DNA of 64,000 nt from Pantoea trifolii (GTDB lineage: Bacteria > Pseudomonadota > Gammaproteobacteria > Enterobacterales > Enterobacteriaceae). A model generated the notes under the pieces. It was not told the DNA's origin, did no database searches, and saw only the letters and a program-made list of their open reading frames with translations. Location: contig NZ_JANIET010000001.1 in the NCBI RefSeq assembly GCF_024506435.1, forward strand, positions 1,736,001 through 1,800,000, in the 5' to 3' direction. The stretch's first letter is position 1. The number at the start of each line of letters is the position of its first letter. Shown one piece after another: positions 17,001 to 25,069 of the stretch. Position numbers and translations under genes: made by a program.

Positions 17001-19643
17001 TTTGTCAGCTATAAAGCGCGCACGCTGATGCCGCTGGATCAGGTGAGCGTCTGGACCATGCCGCTCAGTTACGCCATTGAGTGCGCGAAAGCGACCTTTG
17101 ATGTGGCTGTCGATATCGGCGATCGCACCTCGGCGTGTCTGGCGCTGCGTCATCTCACCATGAACTGCCTGGCGCGTGGTGACCATCTTGATGGCGTGCA
17201 TACCTCGATCATGCGCGGCATGGTGTATGTGCGCAAAGCGCAATATCGCGATGTGGAAGTGATTCTCGGCATGCAGCTGGACTACGTGATGTTCCTGCGT
17301 AAGCCCGCCGGTGAGATCTTGACCGGCGATGATTTTAGGGCACCCACGCTAAACGGAGTGCTCCCGGAACATGCCATTGAACCGCTGTATCTGATGCAGT
17401 TTTGGGCGCGGCTGTATAAAGGCATGGCGCATTTCTTTGCCGGTGAGCATGCCGCCGCCCATCGCCAGTTCATTGATGCCGCGCCGCTCACTGACGTGAT
17501 TCCCGGCCATGTGCATATGCTGGATTTTCATCTGTATAGCGCGCTTTCGCTCAGCATACCGCTGCAACCCAATGAGCTTGATGCCACGCAGCGGCTGCAA
17601 CTGCAGCGCCATCTTGAAAGAATCATGACCTGGTCAGCGGAGAATCCAGGCACCTTTGCCGACAAGGAAGCGCTGCTGCGTGCTGAACTGCTCAGGCTGG
17701 AGGATAACAGCGGTGCGGCGCTGGAGCAGTTTGAAAAAGCCATCGAGCTGTCGCGCAAAGGTCAGTTCCATCCTATCAACGGTCTGGCCTGCGAACTGGC
17801 CGCACGCTGCGCCAATGCACGCGGCATGGCGTTTGCCGCCGAGGGCTATATCAAAGGCGCCCTTGCCGCATGGGATCGCTGGGGCGCGGGTGCCAAGGTA
17901 CGTCAGCTTGAAATGCACTATCCGCATCTGGCGGCGCAACCGTTGCAGACCGCGTTAAACACCGTGACCTTTGAGCAGAGCGCGGCGATCAGCGACCTGC
18001 AAAGCATGGTGACGGCGATGCGTGCGTTAACCGAAGAGATCAATCTTGATCGGTTGATCCATATTTTGATGATGATGCTGGTAGAACGCGCCGGGGCGCA
18101 GCACTGTATTTTGATCCGTCTTATCGACGGCAATGTGCCGGAAATTCAGGCCCGCGCGTCTTCTACGGTGGAAGGCGTCAGAGTCAAAATCGTCAATCAA
18201 CTGCCGGTGGCGACCGATCTGCCGCTGTCGATTCTCTCGGCGGTGATCCGCACCGGACAGGAAATCCGTACCGGCAGGCCGGAAGTGTTCAGTCCGTTTA
18301 GTCAGGATAACTATCTGGTCGCCTCCGGCGCGGCGGTGATGTGCGTACCGATGTTCCGCCAGGCGCAAATGGTGGGCGTGCTCTACCTGGAAAACCGGCT
18401 GATGCCGGACGTCTTCACCGCTGAGCACTCACGCATTGTCTCGATGTTGGGTGCGCAGGCCGCAGTTTCTCTGGAAACGGCGCGGCTGTATGCCGAGCTG
18501 GTGGAGGAGAACATCCAGCGGCGGAAAATTGAAAAACAGCTGCGCGCCAGCCAGACATCCCTGATGCTGGGTGAAAAAATCAGTCATACCGGCACCTGGC
18601 ACTGGCATCTGGGGCCGGATATTCAGCTGATATCGGATGAATACAAACGCATCATGGGGCTGCCCGCCGGGCAGGTGAATACCTCAATGGCGGAGTTTCA
18701 GCGGCGGGTACATCCAGACGATCTTCAGTGCCTGAAAGCGCTGATTGAATCCAGCGTGGCACAGGGTGTGAGCATGCAGGCCGAATTCCGCATCATCCGT
18801 GATGACGGCGAATGCCGTTATATCAAAGGTATCGGTGAGCCGGTGGAGAACTGGCCGGAGGTCGCCGAATATTTCGGTACACTGACGGATATCACCGCGC
18901 AGCGTCAGTCCGAAGATGCCGCCAGAATTGCCCAGGCCGAGCTGGCTCGCGTGGCGCGCGCCACCACGGTAGGACAGCTCACCTCATCCATCGCCCATGA
19001 AATCAATCAACCACTGATGTCGATTGTGGCTAATGCCGGCGCCAGCCTGCGCTGGTTGAAACGCGAACCGGCTCAGCTCGACAAAGCCAGCGAAAGCATT
19101 GAGGAGATCATTAACGAAGGGCAGCGTGCCGGCGAAATTATTCGCGGCCTGCAGTCACTGACGCGGAATAATGTCGCGGAGTATGGATCAGCCAGGTTGC
19201 ATCTGCTGGCGCGCGATATTTTGTCTTTGTCGCGTCTGGAACTTGAGCGCCGTTTTGTGGCGCTGGAACTGGATATCAAAGCGCAGTGGGATGAGGTGTT
19301 TTGCGAGCGCGTACAGATTCAGCAGGTGCTGTTGAATCTGGTGATTAATGCCATCGAGGCGATGGCCGATAATACCGGCGCGCGTATCTTGCGGCTCTCA
19401 TCTTCTAATCCTGACGCTAATCGTATTCGTATTGAGGTTGCCGACAACGGCACCGGCTTATCGGCAGAGGTTATCGGCAAGATCTTTGACTCTTTCTATA
19501 CCACCAAAGCGGAAGGGATGGGAATGGGGCTGACCATCAGTAACGAAATCATCAAACGTCATGGTGGTGTGTTGAGCGCAGAAAATCGCCCGCAAGGTGG
19601 CAGCCTATTCAGTTTTACCCTGCCGTTGAATGCGAATAAATAG
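14082..19643 (+). CDS. Giant kinase-like/AAA ATPase/GAF/PAS/histidine kinase sensor
   Basis: 1853 residues. Domains in order: Ser/Thr-kinase-like (about 60-285); AAA-type ATPase (about 315-620) with Walker A GAPGSGKS at 343-350 and Walker B LILLIDDVHW near 470; a long helical, probably TPR-like region (about 620-1300); GAF (about 1315-1475); PAS (about 1500-1605); and a histidine kinase with His1639 in SIAHEINQPL plus N box and glycine boxes to the end. The kinase-like domain keeps Asp142 and Asn147 (HGDIKPAN), but the DFG aspartate is replaced by Gly160 (GFG) and the N-lobe is degenerate, so it may not phosphorylate. No membrane helix is visible, so it should be cytoplasmic. The receiver gene upstream and the FixJ-type regulator downstream are likely partners. 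Confidence 0.9.
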   Translation: MSTLFLSLNIADDAALVLADDMVFTPLAQEGQVEWIECRHLISGECFVLATAAAEEAVFPVTQLLKNEYALRTLLAESWALKPLRHTLYHGRYALIYPAFHYQTLTDYLRLPAGKIQKFISCAVSLCDALSKLHQQGLVHGDIKPANFFFTDQGDVVLGGFGLAFMEADSQQPLRAAVTGGTLAYMSPEHTSRTAHAVSRVSDLYSLGIVLYELLTGRLPYGSAEGGAAEWVHHHIASEALPPHRLRKDVPLVLSSIILRLLTKSPEQRYQTVEGVLADLRRCESNLMPDGLVESFALGLQDVPTSTLSSDVLYSDHAQASEMLAAFDEVSSSGKHCMVAISGAPGSGKSSLIASALKILREKNALLTVTKADQHSPILPYAVFTSAFRSLTLHLLGLPAAEMARWKTHITRQLGHYVGLAVNLVPELGILLNHKASVQADARSLDARNRMNLVACSLVKAFTVPGRPLILLIDDVHWADQATLQLLQNLLRSSDDIPLLLVISHRDHASLPCPTVVASLDRIRAAATRIVDVTPEPLSVKNIASWLAGIFHTRSAETAELAQIIHEKTAGNPLATREFYRQAVRDHHITHVASHKWTFNPHALKNSHYTANVAAGVLQQLQLLALPVRQLLGRLACIGSRGDLPVLAAILNTAVSAIHATLRPAAEARLISLSDHSYAFMHDSMHEAALKLLSSAAKDDVHFAAVRYYMQAVRENNAHALLFSAAHHTITLQNRALLMPEAATFGLLLLNATRRAKIMGDYASALRFLHTARALNAESGVEEGGVILFEQAECEFLSGNLSGALALSSEILATPGAVTDKAEAATLIAEIHMRQSDSQLALETALAWLAVFGIHLNRYPDKAECDAARQRLKKAVGKNPYTRFRSLPRLTCHKTEAVMNLMASASTFAAFISPRLQFIILCKLLHLTMEKGISGASTLALAWYGVVCGDQFNEYSRGFASALLARELVYKHDFVSYKARTLMPLDQVSVWTMPLSYAIECAKATFDVAVDIGDRTSACLALRHLTMNCLARGDHLDGVHTSIMRGMVYVRKAQYRDVEVILGMQLDYVMFLRKPAGEILTGDDFRAPTLNGVLPEHAIEPLYLMQFWARLYKGMAHFFAGEHAAAHRQFIDAAPLTDVIPGHVHMLDFHLYSALSLSIPLQPNELDATQRLQLQRHLERIMTWSAENPGTFADKEALLRAELLRLEDNSGAALEQFEKAIELSRKGQFHPINGLACELAARCANARGMAFAAEGYIKGALAAWDRWGAGAKVRQLEMHYPHLAAQPLQTALNTVTFEQSAAISDLQSMVTAMRALTEEINLDRLIHILMMMLVERAGAQHCILIRLIDGNVPEIQARASSTVEGVRVKIVNQLPVATDLPLSILSAVIRTGQEIRTGRPEVFSPFSQDNYLVASGAAVMCVPMFRQAQMVGVLYLENRLMPDVFTAEHSRIVSMLGAQAAVSLETARLYAELVEENIQRRKIEKQLRASQTSLMLGEKISHTGTWHWHLGPDIQLISDEYKRIMGLPAGQVNTSMAEFQRRVHPDDLQCLKALIESSVAQGVSMQAEFRIIRDDGECRYIKGIGEPVENWPEVAEYFGTLTDITAQRQSEDAARIAQAELARVARATTVGQLTSSIAHEINQPLMSIVANAGASLRWLKREPAQLDKASESIEEIINEGQRAGEIIRGLQSLTRNNVAEYGSARLHLLARDILSLSRLELERRFVALELDIKAQWDEVFCERVQIQQVLLNLVINAIEAMADNTGARILRLSSSNPDANRIRIEVADNGTGLSAEVIGKIFDSFYTTKAEGMGMGLTISNEIIKRHGGVLSAENRPQGGSLFSFTLPLNANK

Positions 19644-19652
19644 TGTATCGTA

Positions 19653-19678
19653 TCCTCCCGCACTATTTCGCGGGAGGA
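19653..19678. terminator. Hairpin between convergent kinase and FixJ-type genes
   Basis: TCCTCCCGC (19653-19661) pairs perfectly with GCGGGAGGA (19670-19678) around an 8-base loop. There is no long T-run on either side, so it is a probable but not classic terminator. It lies between the end of the large kinase gene and the end of the opposite-strand regulator gene. Confidence 0.5.
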
Positions 19679-19710
19679 GAAGGATGCCGCTACCGCTATA
19701 ACCTGTGATG

Positions 19711-20325
19711 TTATTCGTCTTGCAATAAATGCAGTTTCTCTGCGGCTCTGACTAATTCTGAAACCGAACGCACCGCCATTTTCTCCATCACGCGGCGCTT
19801 GTGCACTTTTGCCGTAATTTCACTGATGCCCATTTCAGCGGCAATCTGCTTATTTAATAAACCGCGAATAACTAATTGCATCAATTCCATTTCGCGGGGC
19901 GTTAAAGAGTGATAACGCGCGGTGAGTGCAATTCTTTCCTGTGAGAGTGCCGCGCTTTTTTCGGCCAGCGCCATGGCAGCGGATACCACTTGCATCAGGT
20001 CATCCGGCATCACCGGTTTAGTGAGAAACTCAAAGGCGCCCGCCTTCATCGCGCGGACCGTCAGGGGAATGGTACCAAAGCCAGTGAGGAAAATAGTGGG
20101 AAGGGTGTAGCCGCGTGCGGTGAGATGGTGCGAGACATCAAAGCCGTTGAGGCCCGGCATATTCATATCGACAATTAAACAGCTCGGCGTATGGTAATGC
20201 GGCTGATTTAAAAACTCAGCGGGGGAAGTAAAGGTCGAGATCAGGTAACCTTCTGAGCTCAGAAGATTTTGCAGCGCGCTGATGACCGCAGGATCATCGT
20301 CAACAATATAAATCGTTCTATCCAT
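19711..20325 (-). CDS. FixJ/NarL-type response regulator
   Basis: 204 residues. The receiver has acidic Asp9-Asp11, phosphoacceptor Asp53 (CLIVDMNMPG) and lysine in FLTKPV. The C-terminal LuxR-type helix-turn-helix is seen as LTPREMELMQLVIRGLLNKQ and GISEITAKVHKRRVMEKM. The YIVDDDPAV opening and LTGFGTIP are typical of the FixJ/TodT/StyR group. It is convergent with the large sensor kinase gene, whose histidine kinase domain is of the FixL-like HEINQPL class, so it is the likely transcriptional output of that kinase (inference). Confidence 0.88.
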   Translation of the reverse strand: MDRTIYIVDDDPAVISALQNLLSSEGYLISTFTSPAEFLNQPHYHTPSCLIVDMNMPGLNGFDVSHHLTARGYTLPTIFLTGFGTIPLTVRAMKAGAFEFLTKPVMPDDLMQVVSAAMALAEKSAALSQERIALTARYHSLTPREMELMQLVIRGLLNKQIAAEMGISEITAKVHKRRVMEKMAVRSVSELVRAAEKLHLLQDE

Positions 20326-20515
20326 AAAAACTCATTCAGACTCTTACGAGTTCTATTCACGACATGCGCGTTAATATACCCGCAAATTAGTGCCGGAGGA
20401 ATGGCGAAAAACTTATATGTCAAAGGGATGATGCACTGCGCTATTTGAACTAAAAAGGGTGAGGATGAAAAGCCATGCACTCACCCGCCATTCTTAAGAT
20501 AATAACTGTGTAACC

Positions 20516-20908
20516 TTAAGGTTCTTCAATCCGCGATACCTTTAAAGTGGTTTGATCGCCACGCCCATACACTTTTCCGCTGACGCGAACTTTATCACTC
20601 GCTGAATAGGTTTTCTCTTTGAATGCCGCTTGCTCGGCAGTAATGATAATCGTGCCGGTATCATCACGGAATTTATAGCTATCACCTTTCAGCTTTTCAA
20701 TAATATGGCCTTCGAGCGTGACATAGCCGCCCTGACGGAAATCACGAATACGTGAAATCGGGGTTTGTGCGGTGTCTTCCGATCCTTTATAACCGGCATC
20801 CTGATTCTTCTGCGGCGGTGCTGTTTCACCTGATTGGTATCCGCCTTCCGCTGCGCTCACGCCAACGCTGAACATCATGATTACTGAAGCTAAAACAACC
20901 TGTTTCAT
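20516..20908 (-). CDS. Periplasmic OB-fold stress protein, YgiW/YdeI (BOF) family
   Basis: 130 residues. A signal peptide (about 1-20, ending SVGVSAAE) is followed by a 30-residue polar linker and the BOF domain (about 50-128: GYVTLEGHIIEKLKGDSYKF, then DDTGTIIITA and VRVSGKVYGRGD). YgiW and YdeI of E. coli and Salmonella are periplasmic proteins linked to peroxide, cationic peptide and envelope stress. Which of the two this matches better cannot be decided here. A GGAGAG site precedes the ATG. It shares direction with the FixJ-type regulator gene, 190 bases upstream of it. Confidence 0.85.
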   Translation of the reverse strand: MKQVVLASVIMMFSVGVSAAEGGYQSGETAPPQKNQDAGYKGSEDTAQTPISRIRDFRQGGYVTLEGHIIEKLKGDSYKFRDDTGTIIITAEQAAFKEKTYSASDKVRVSGKVYGRGDQTTLKVSRIEEP

Positions 20909-21130
20909 ACGCTCTCCATAGATTTTCCTGCTGACACGGTGTTAAGTCTGGCACAAATATGCGCGACTGCACGACAAACGCAGCGGTAATTGAAAAAAGC
21001 ACAACTGACTTATTTATGCCAGGGTATGTAGACGCGGTTTTTATTTCTTTGGCTAAGCGCGACGTTAAATTAGCGCCGTGCTTATCTGCTCATTCGAATT
21101 AAGAGTGCTAGCCACTCAGGAAAATAAATC

Positions 21131-22264
21131 ATGAAAGCTATCGTCTATAACGGGCCTTTTGATGTCTCGGTTAAAAATGTTCCTGATGCAAAAATTGTGC
21201 GTCCTACCGATGCGCTTATTCGTATTACCACCACCAATATTTGCGGTTCCGATTTACATATGTACGAGGGGCGCACCAGCTTTGAACAGGGGCGCATCTT
21301 TGGTCATGAAAACCTTGGCGAAGTGGTGGAGGTGGGGAGTGGCGTCGAGCGACTTAAGGTTGGCGATTACGTATGTATGCCGTTCAACGTCGGCTGTGGT
21401 TTCTGTGAAAATTGTGAGAGAGGGTTAACCGGTTTCTGTCTGACCGCCAACCCCGGCACCGCAGGTGCGGCCTACGGCTTTGCTGAAATGGGTGAGTGGG
21501 AAGGCGGTCAGGCCGAGCTGCTGCGCGTGCCGTTTGCCGATTTTAACTGTTTACTGCTGCCACCGGATGCGGTGGAGAAAGAGGAAGATTATGTGATGCT
21601 GTCGGACATTTTCCCCACCGGCTGGCATGCGACCGAACTGGCAGGCCTGCGACCGGGCGATAGCGTCGCCATCTACGGTGCGGGCCCGGTAGGCTTGATG
21701 GCCGCGCATTCGGCGATCATCAAAGGCGCGTCGCAGGTGTTTGTGGTGGATACGCACCCCGATCGCCTGGCGCTGGCGGAGCAGATGGGCGCAACGGGCA
21801 TCAATGCCGTGGGCGACGCAGCGGTGCAGCAAATCCTTGATCTGACGGATGGACGCGGCACGGATTGCGGTTGTGAATGCGTGGGTTATCAATGTTGTAA
21901 TCAGCATGGACACGAAGATAACAGCGCCACCATGAACAGCCTGGTCGCCTCCACCAAAGCCACCGGCGGCATTGGCGTGGTGGGCGTGTTTATCCCGCAG
22001 GATCCCGGCGCGGCCAGCGAGTTAGCCAAAGTGGGTAAAATGCCGTTCGATTTCGGCAGCTTCTGGTTTAAAGGGCAGTCGATCCGTACCGGCCAGGCCA
22101 ACGTCAAAGCCTATAACCGCCAGCTAGCGCGATTGATTGCCACCGACAAAGCGCATCCGGCGAGCATTATTTCTCATCGACTGTCGCTGGCCGAAGGACC
22201 CGAAGCGTACCGCCATTTCGACGATCGTGATGCGGGCTGGACCAAGGTGATTTTGAAACCTTAA
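21131..22264 (+). CDS. Zinc-dependent dehydrogenase, glutathione-independent formaldehyde dehydrogenase-like
   Basis: 377 residues of the medium-chain dehydrogenase family. The catalytic zinc site is suggested by Cys38 (NICGSDLH) and His59-Glu60 (FGHEN); the structural zinc lobe has Cys89, Cys92, Cys95 and Cys103. The NAD-binding glycine motif is YGAGPVGLMAA. The insertion CECVGYQCCNQHGHE and the late block SFWFKGQSIRTGQANVK are characteristic of the formaldehyde dehydrogenase/dismutase group related to Pseudomonas putida FdhA. It could instead act on another aldehyde or alcohol. An AGGAAAAT ribosome region precedes the ATG. It stands alone. Confidence 0.85.
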   Translation: MKAIVYNGPFDVSVKNVPDAKIVRPTDALIRITTTNICGSDLHMYEGRTSFEQGRIFGHENLGEVVEVGSGVERLKVGDYVCMPFNVGCGFCENCERGLTGFCLTANPGTAGAAYGFAEMGEWEGGQAELLRVPFADFNCLLLPPDAVEKEEDYVMLSDIFPTGWHATELAGLRPGDSVAIYGAGPVGLMAAHSAIIKGASQVFVVDTHPDRLALAEQMGATGINAVGDAAVQQILDLTDGRGTDCGCECVGYQCCNQHGHEDNSATMNSLVASTKATGGIGVVGVFIPQDPGAASELAKVGKMPFDFGSFWFKGQSIRTGQANVKAYNRQLARLIATDKAHPASIISHRLSLAEGPEAYRHFDDRDAGWTKVILKP

Positions 22265-22301
22265 CGCATTCATAGCGCCTGTTATGACGCATGATATTTT
22301 T

Positions 22302-22321
22302 GGTCGCCATTAATGGCGACC
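22302..22321. repeat. Palindromic intergenic repeat (GGTCGCCAT type)
   Basis: GGTCGCCAT and ATGGCGACC pair around TA, followed by CTGTGGAGGG. It lies 38 bases after the dehydrogenase stop and is a member of the family described at 2657. Confidence 0.85.
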
Positions 22322-22533
22322 CTGTGGAGGGTGCGAAAATAATTGAAATAAAGCGCAACGGTATTTATCAGGATTAATCTTATTAATAAACCATTAAAGC
22401 TACCTTTCGGTTAAAATATCCTCGCTTTACATTCTCCTCATTAATCTCTTTAAACATCATTTCTAAACCAGACGAAATATAAATGTTTTTATGCTCTACA
22501 GTTAATAGGGTCTTAACTGGAGGAGCATGTCAC

Positions 22534-24798
22534 ATGTCGAAAGATAAAAAAGAACAGAATTTAACCCATACCGCGCCGCATAAAGGGCCAGAAACCTCTG
22601 AGCCAGGATTAGGTGATTTAGCACCGCAAGGCGGTGGACATAAACCTGCCGCCGAACCGACGCCGCCGGGCAAACAACCCACCGCGCCCGGTAGCCTGAA
22701 AGCGCCCGCCACGCAAAACAGCAAACTTGAGCAGCTCGATGAGTACCGCAAAAATGGCGAAAACGCCGACCTGACCACTAATCAGGGCACCCGTATCGCC
22801 AACGATCAGAACTCGCTGCGTGCCGGTTCGCGCGGGCCTACGCTGCTTGAAGACTTCATCATGCGTGAAAAAATCACGCATTTTGACCACGAACGCATTC
22901 CTGAGCGTATCGTGCATGCGCGCGGTTCGGCGGCGCACGGCTATTTCCAGCCTTATCGCTCGTTGGAAAAACTGACCAAAGCAGGCTTCCTCAGCGATGC
23001 CGAAAAAATCACACCCGTCTTCGTGCGTTTTTCCACCGTACAAGGTGGCGCAGGATCGGCTGATACGGTGCGCGATATCCGTGGATTCGCCACCAAGTTC
23101 TATACCGATGAGGGCGTATTTGATTTAGTCGGCAACAACACGCCGGTGTTTTTCATTCAGGATGCGCATAAATTCCCGGACTTTGTGCATGCGGTGAAAC
23201 CCGAGCCGCACAACGAAATTCCGCAAGGGCAGAGCGCCCATGACACCTTCTGGGATTATGTCTCGCTGCAACCGGAAACGCTGCATAACGTCATCTGGGC
23301 GATGTCGGATCGCGGCATTCCGCGCAGCTATCGCACCATGGAAGGTTTCGGTATCCATACGTTCCGCCTGATTAACGCCGAAGGTAAATCCACCTTCGTG
23401 CGTTTCCACTGGAAACCGGTGGCAGGCAAAGCTTCGCTGCTGTGGGATGAAGCGCAGAAGCTGACCGGCCGCGATCCTGACTTCCATCGCCGCGATCTGT
23501 GGGAAGCGATTGAAGCGGGCGATTTCCCGGAATATGAACTGGGTTTGCAGCTGATCCCGGAAGAGGATGAGTTCAAGTTCGATTTCGACATTCTCGATGC
23601 CACCAAACTGATTCCGGAAGAGCTGGTGCCGGTTGAGCTGGTCGGCAAAATGGTGCTCAACCGCAATCCGGACAACTTCTTCGCCGAAACCGAACAGGTC
23701 GCGTTCCATCCGGGCCACATTGTGCCGGGGCTGGATTTCAGCAACGATCCGCTGCTGCAGGGCCGTTTGTTCTCCTACACCGATACGCAAATCAGCCGCT
23801 TGGGTGGGCCGAACTTCCATGAGATCCCGATCAACCGTCCGGTTTGCCCGTACCACAATTTCCAGCGTCAGGGCATGCATCGCACGGAAATCGATACCAA
23901 TCCGGCCAACTACGAACCGAACTCCATCAACAACAACTGGCCACGTGAAGTGCCGCCAGCGGCAAAAGAGGGCGGATTCGAGAGCTATCAGGAGCGGGTG
24001 GAAGGCAGCAAGGTGCGCGAGCGTAGCCCATCGTTTGGCGAATATTATTCGCAGCCACGGCTGTTTTGGCTGAGCCAGACGGCGGAAGAGCAGCAGCACA
24101 TTATTGGCGCTTATTCGTTTGAGCTCAGTAAGGTGGCGCGTCCTTATATTCGCGAACGCGTGGTCGATCATCTGCTGCAGATTGATGTCTCGCTGGCGCA
24201 GGCTGTCGCCACCAATCTCGGTCTGAAGCTAAGTGATGAACAGCTCAACACCGCGCCGCCGAAGGATGTGAATGGCTTGACGAAGGATGAAAGTCTCAGT
24301 CTTTATGCGCAACCGAGCGGCGATATTAAGGGCCGTCAGGTGGCGTTACTGCTGAGTGACGGCGTGAAAGCTGCCGACGTGCTGGCGATTCTGCAGGCGC
24401 TAAAAGCGCAGGGCGTGCATGCTAAAATCCTGGCGGCGCATATGGGGCAAGTGCTGGCGGACGACGGCTCGGTGCTGCCGGTTGATGCCACCTTTACCGG
24501 TCTTCCTTCGCTGACCTTTGATGCGGTGATTGTGCCGGATGGCAATATTGATGCGTTGCTGCTGAGCGGCGATGCGCGCTATTTCCTGCTGGAAGCGTAT
24601 AAGCATCTGAAAGCCATTGGTCTGAGCGGTAATGCGCGCCGATTCAAAGCGCAGTTCAACGTGCAGGATAATGAAACCGAAGAAGGGCTGGTGGAAGCGG
24701 TGAAAGCCGAAGGCAGCTTTATGGCGGATTTCCTCGCGTTGATGGCATCCCATCGCGTCTGGTCGCGCAGTAAAAAAGCGCTGACCGTCGCGGCATAA
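22534..24798 (+). CDS. katE: Catalase HPII (large-subunit monofunctional catalase)
   Basis: 754 residues, matching E. coli KatE (753) along its length. The N-terminal extension with [20 protein letters not shown] is characteristic. The distal haem-side histidine lies in [10 protein letters not shown], the proximal tyrosine in [16 protein letters not shown], and the C-terminal ~150 residues form the class I glutamine amidotransferase-like domain found only in large catalases. It converts hydrogen peroxide to water and oxygen in the cytoplasm. The ATG at 22534 has GGAGGAG 8 bases upstream; an in-frame start at 22483 is rejected. In E. coli katE is RpoS-dependent; no clear promoter could be assigned here. 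Confidence 0.96.
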   Translation: MSKDKKEQNLTHTAPHKGPETSEPGLGDLAPQGGGHKPAAEPTPPGKQPTAPGSLKAPATQNSKLEQLDEYRKNGENADLTTNQGTRIANDQNSLRAGSRGPTLLEDFIMREKITHFDHERIPERIVHARGSAAHGYFQPYRSLEKLTKAGFLSDAEKITPVFVRFSTVQGGAGSADTVRDIRGFATKFYTDEGVFDLVGNNTPVFFIQDAHKFPDFVHAVKPEPHNEIPQGQSAHDTFWDYVSLQPETLHNVIWAMSDRGIPRSYRTMEGFGIHTFRLINAEGKSTFVRFHWKPVAGKASLLWDEAQKLTGRDPDFHRRDLWEAIEAGDFPEYELGLQLIPEEDEFKFDFDILDATKLIPEELVPVELVGKMVLNRNPDNFFAETEQVAFHPGHIVPGLDFSNDPLLQGRLFSYTDTQISRLGGPNFHEIPINRPVCPYHNFQRQGMHRTEIDTNPANYEPNSINNNWPREVPPAAKEGGFESYQERVEGSKVRERSPSFGEYYSQPRLFWLSQTAEEQQHIIGAYSFELSKVARPYIRERVVDHLLQIDVSLAQAVATNLGLKLSDEQLNTAPPKDVNGLTKDESLSLYAQPSGDIKGRQVALLLSDGVKAADVLAILQALKAQGVHAKILAAHMGQVLADDGSVLPVDATFTGLPSLTFDAVIVPDGNIDALLLSGDARYFLLEAYKHLKAIGLSGNARRFKAQFNVQDNETEEGLVEAVKAEGSFMADFLALMASHRVWSRSKKALTVAA

Positions 24799-24849
24799 AA
24801 CCCTCAGGGCGGCGCTTTCTGCTCCGTCCTGCTCTCTCTGCCTCTCAAA

Positions 24850-24875
24850 TAAAAAAAGCCCGCATTTCGCGGGCT
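24850..24875. terminator. Hairpin with flanking A-tract after katE
   Basis: AGCCCGC (24857-24863) pairs with GCGGGCT (24869-24875) around ATTTC and is preceded by eight A residues. On the minus strand this reads as a classic rho-independent terminator. On the plus strand, the direction of katE, it has no T-run, so it may be only partly effective for katE. Confidence 0.55.
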
Positions 24876-24944
24876 GGTCGATGTGACTACCGAATGATCT
24901 CGTTGTAAACGCGTGCCGTAGTGCAGCCACTGTGTGTGGTGGAG

Positions 24945-24951
24945 CTATACT
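24945..24951 (+). promoter_or_regulatory. Sigma-S-like -10 element for the diguanylate cyclase gene
   Basis: CTATACT matches the RpoS-preferred -10 with C at -13, and no -35-like hexamer lies at the proper distance upstream. It would start transcription near 24958, about 110 bases before the ATG at 25070. Confidence 0.4.
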
Positions 24952-25069
24952 ACAGTAATATCTCGTTACTGGTCATATGAGTTATCGATGGTCCGAAATA
25001 TATCCGCCTTATCACGTACTGCACCCATTACATGCTTAACTCTGTTGTAGCTTGAAAACAGAGGACAAC

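Noticed and set aside
22380-22533. A katE promoter
   Set aside because: Several AT-rich -10-like hexamers exist (for example TTAAAAT near 22412), but none has a supporting -35 or a clear RpoS signature.
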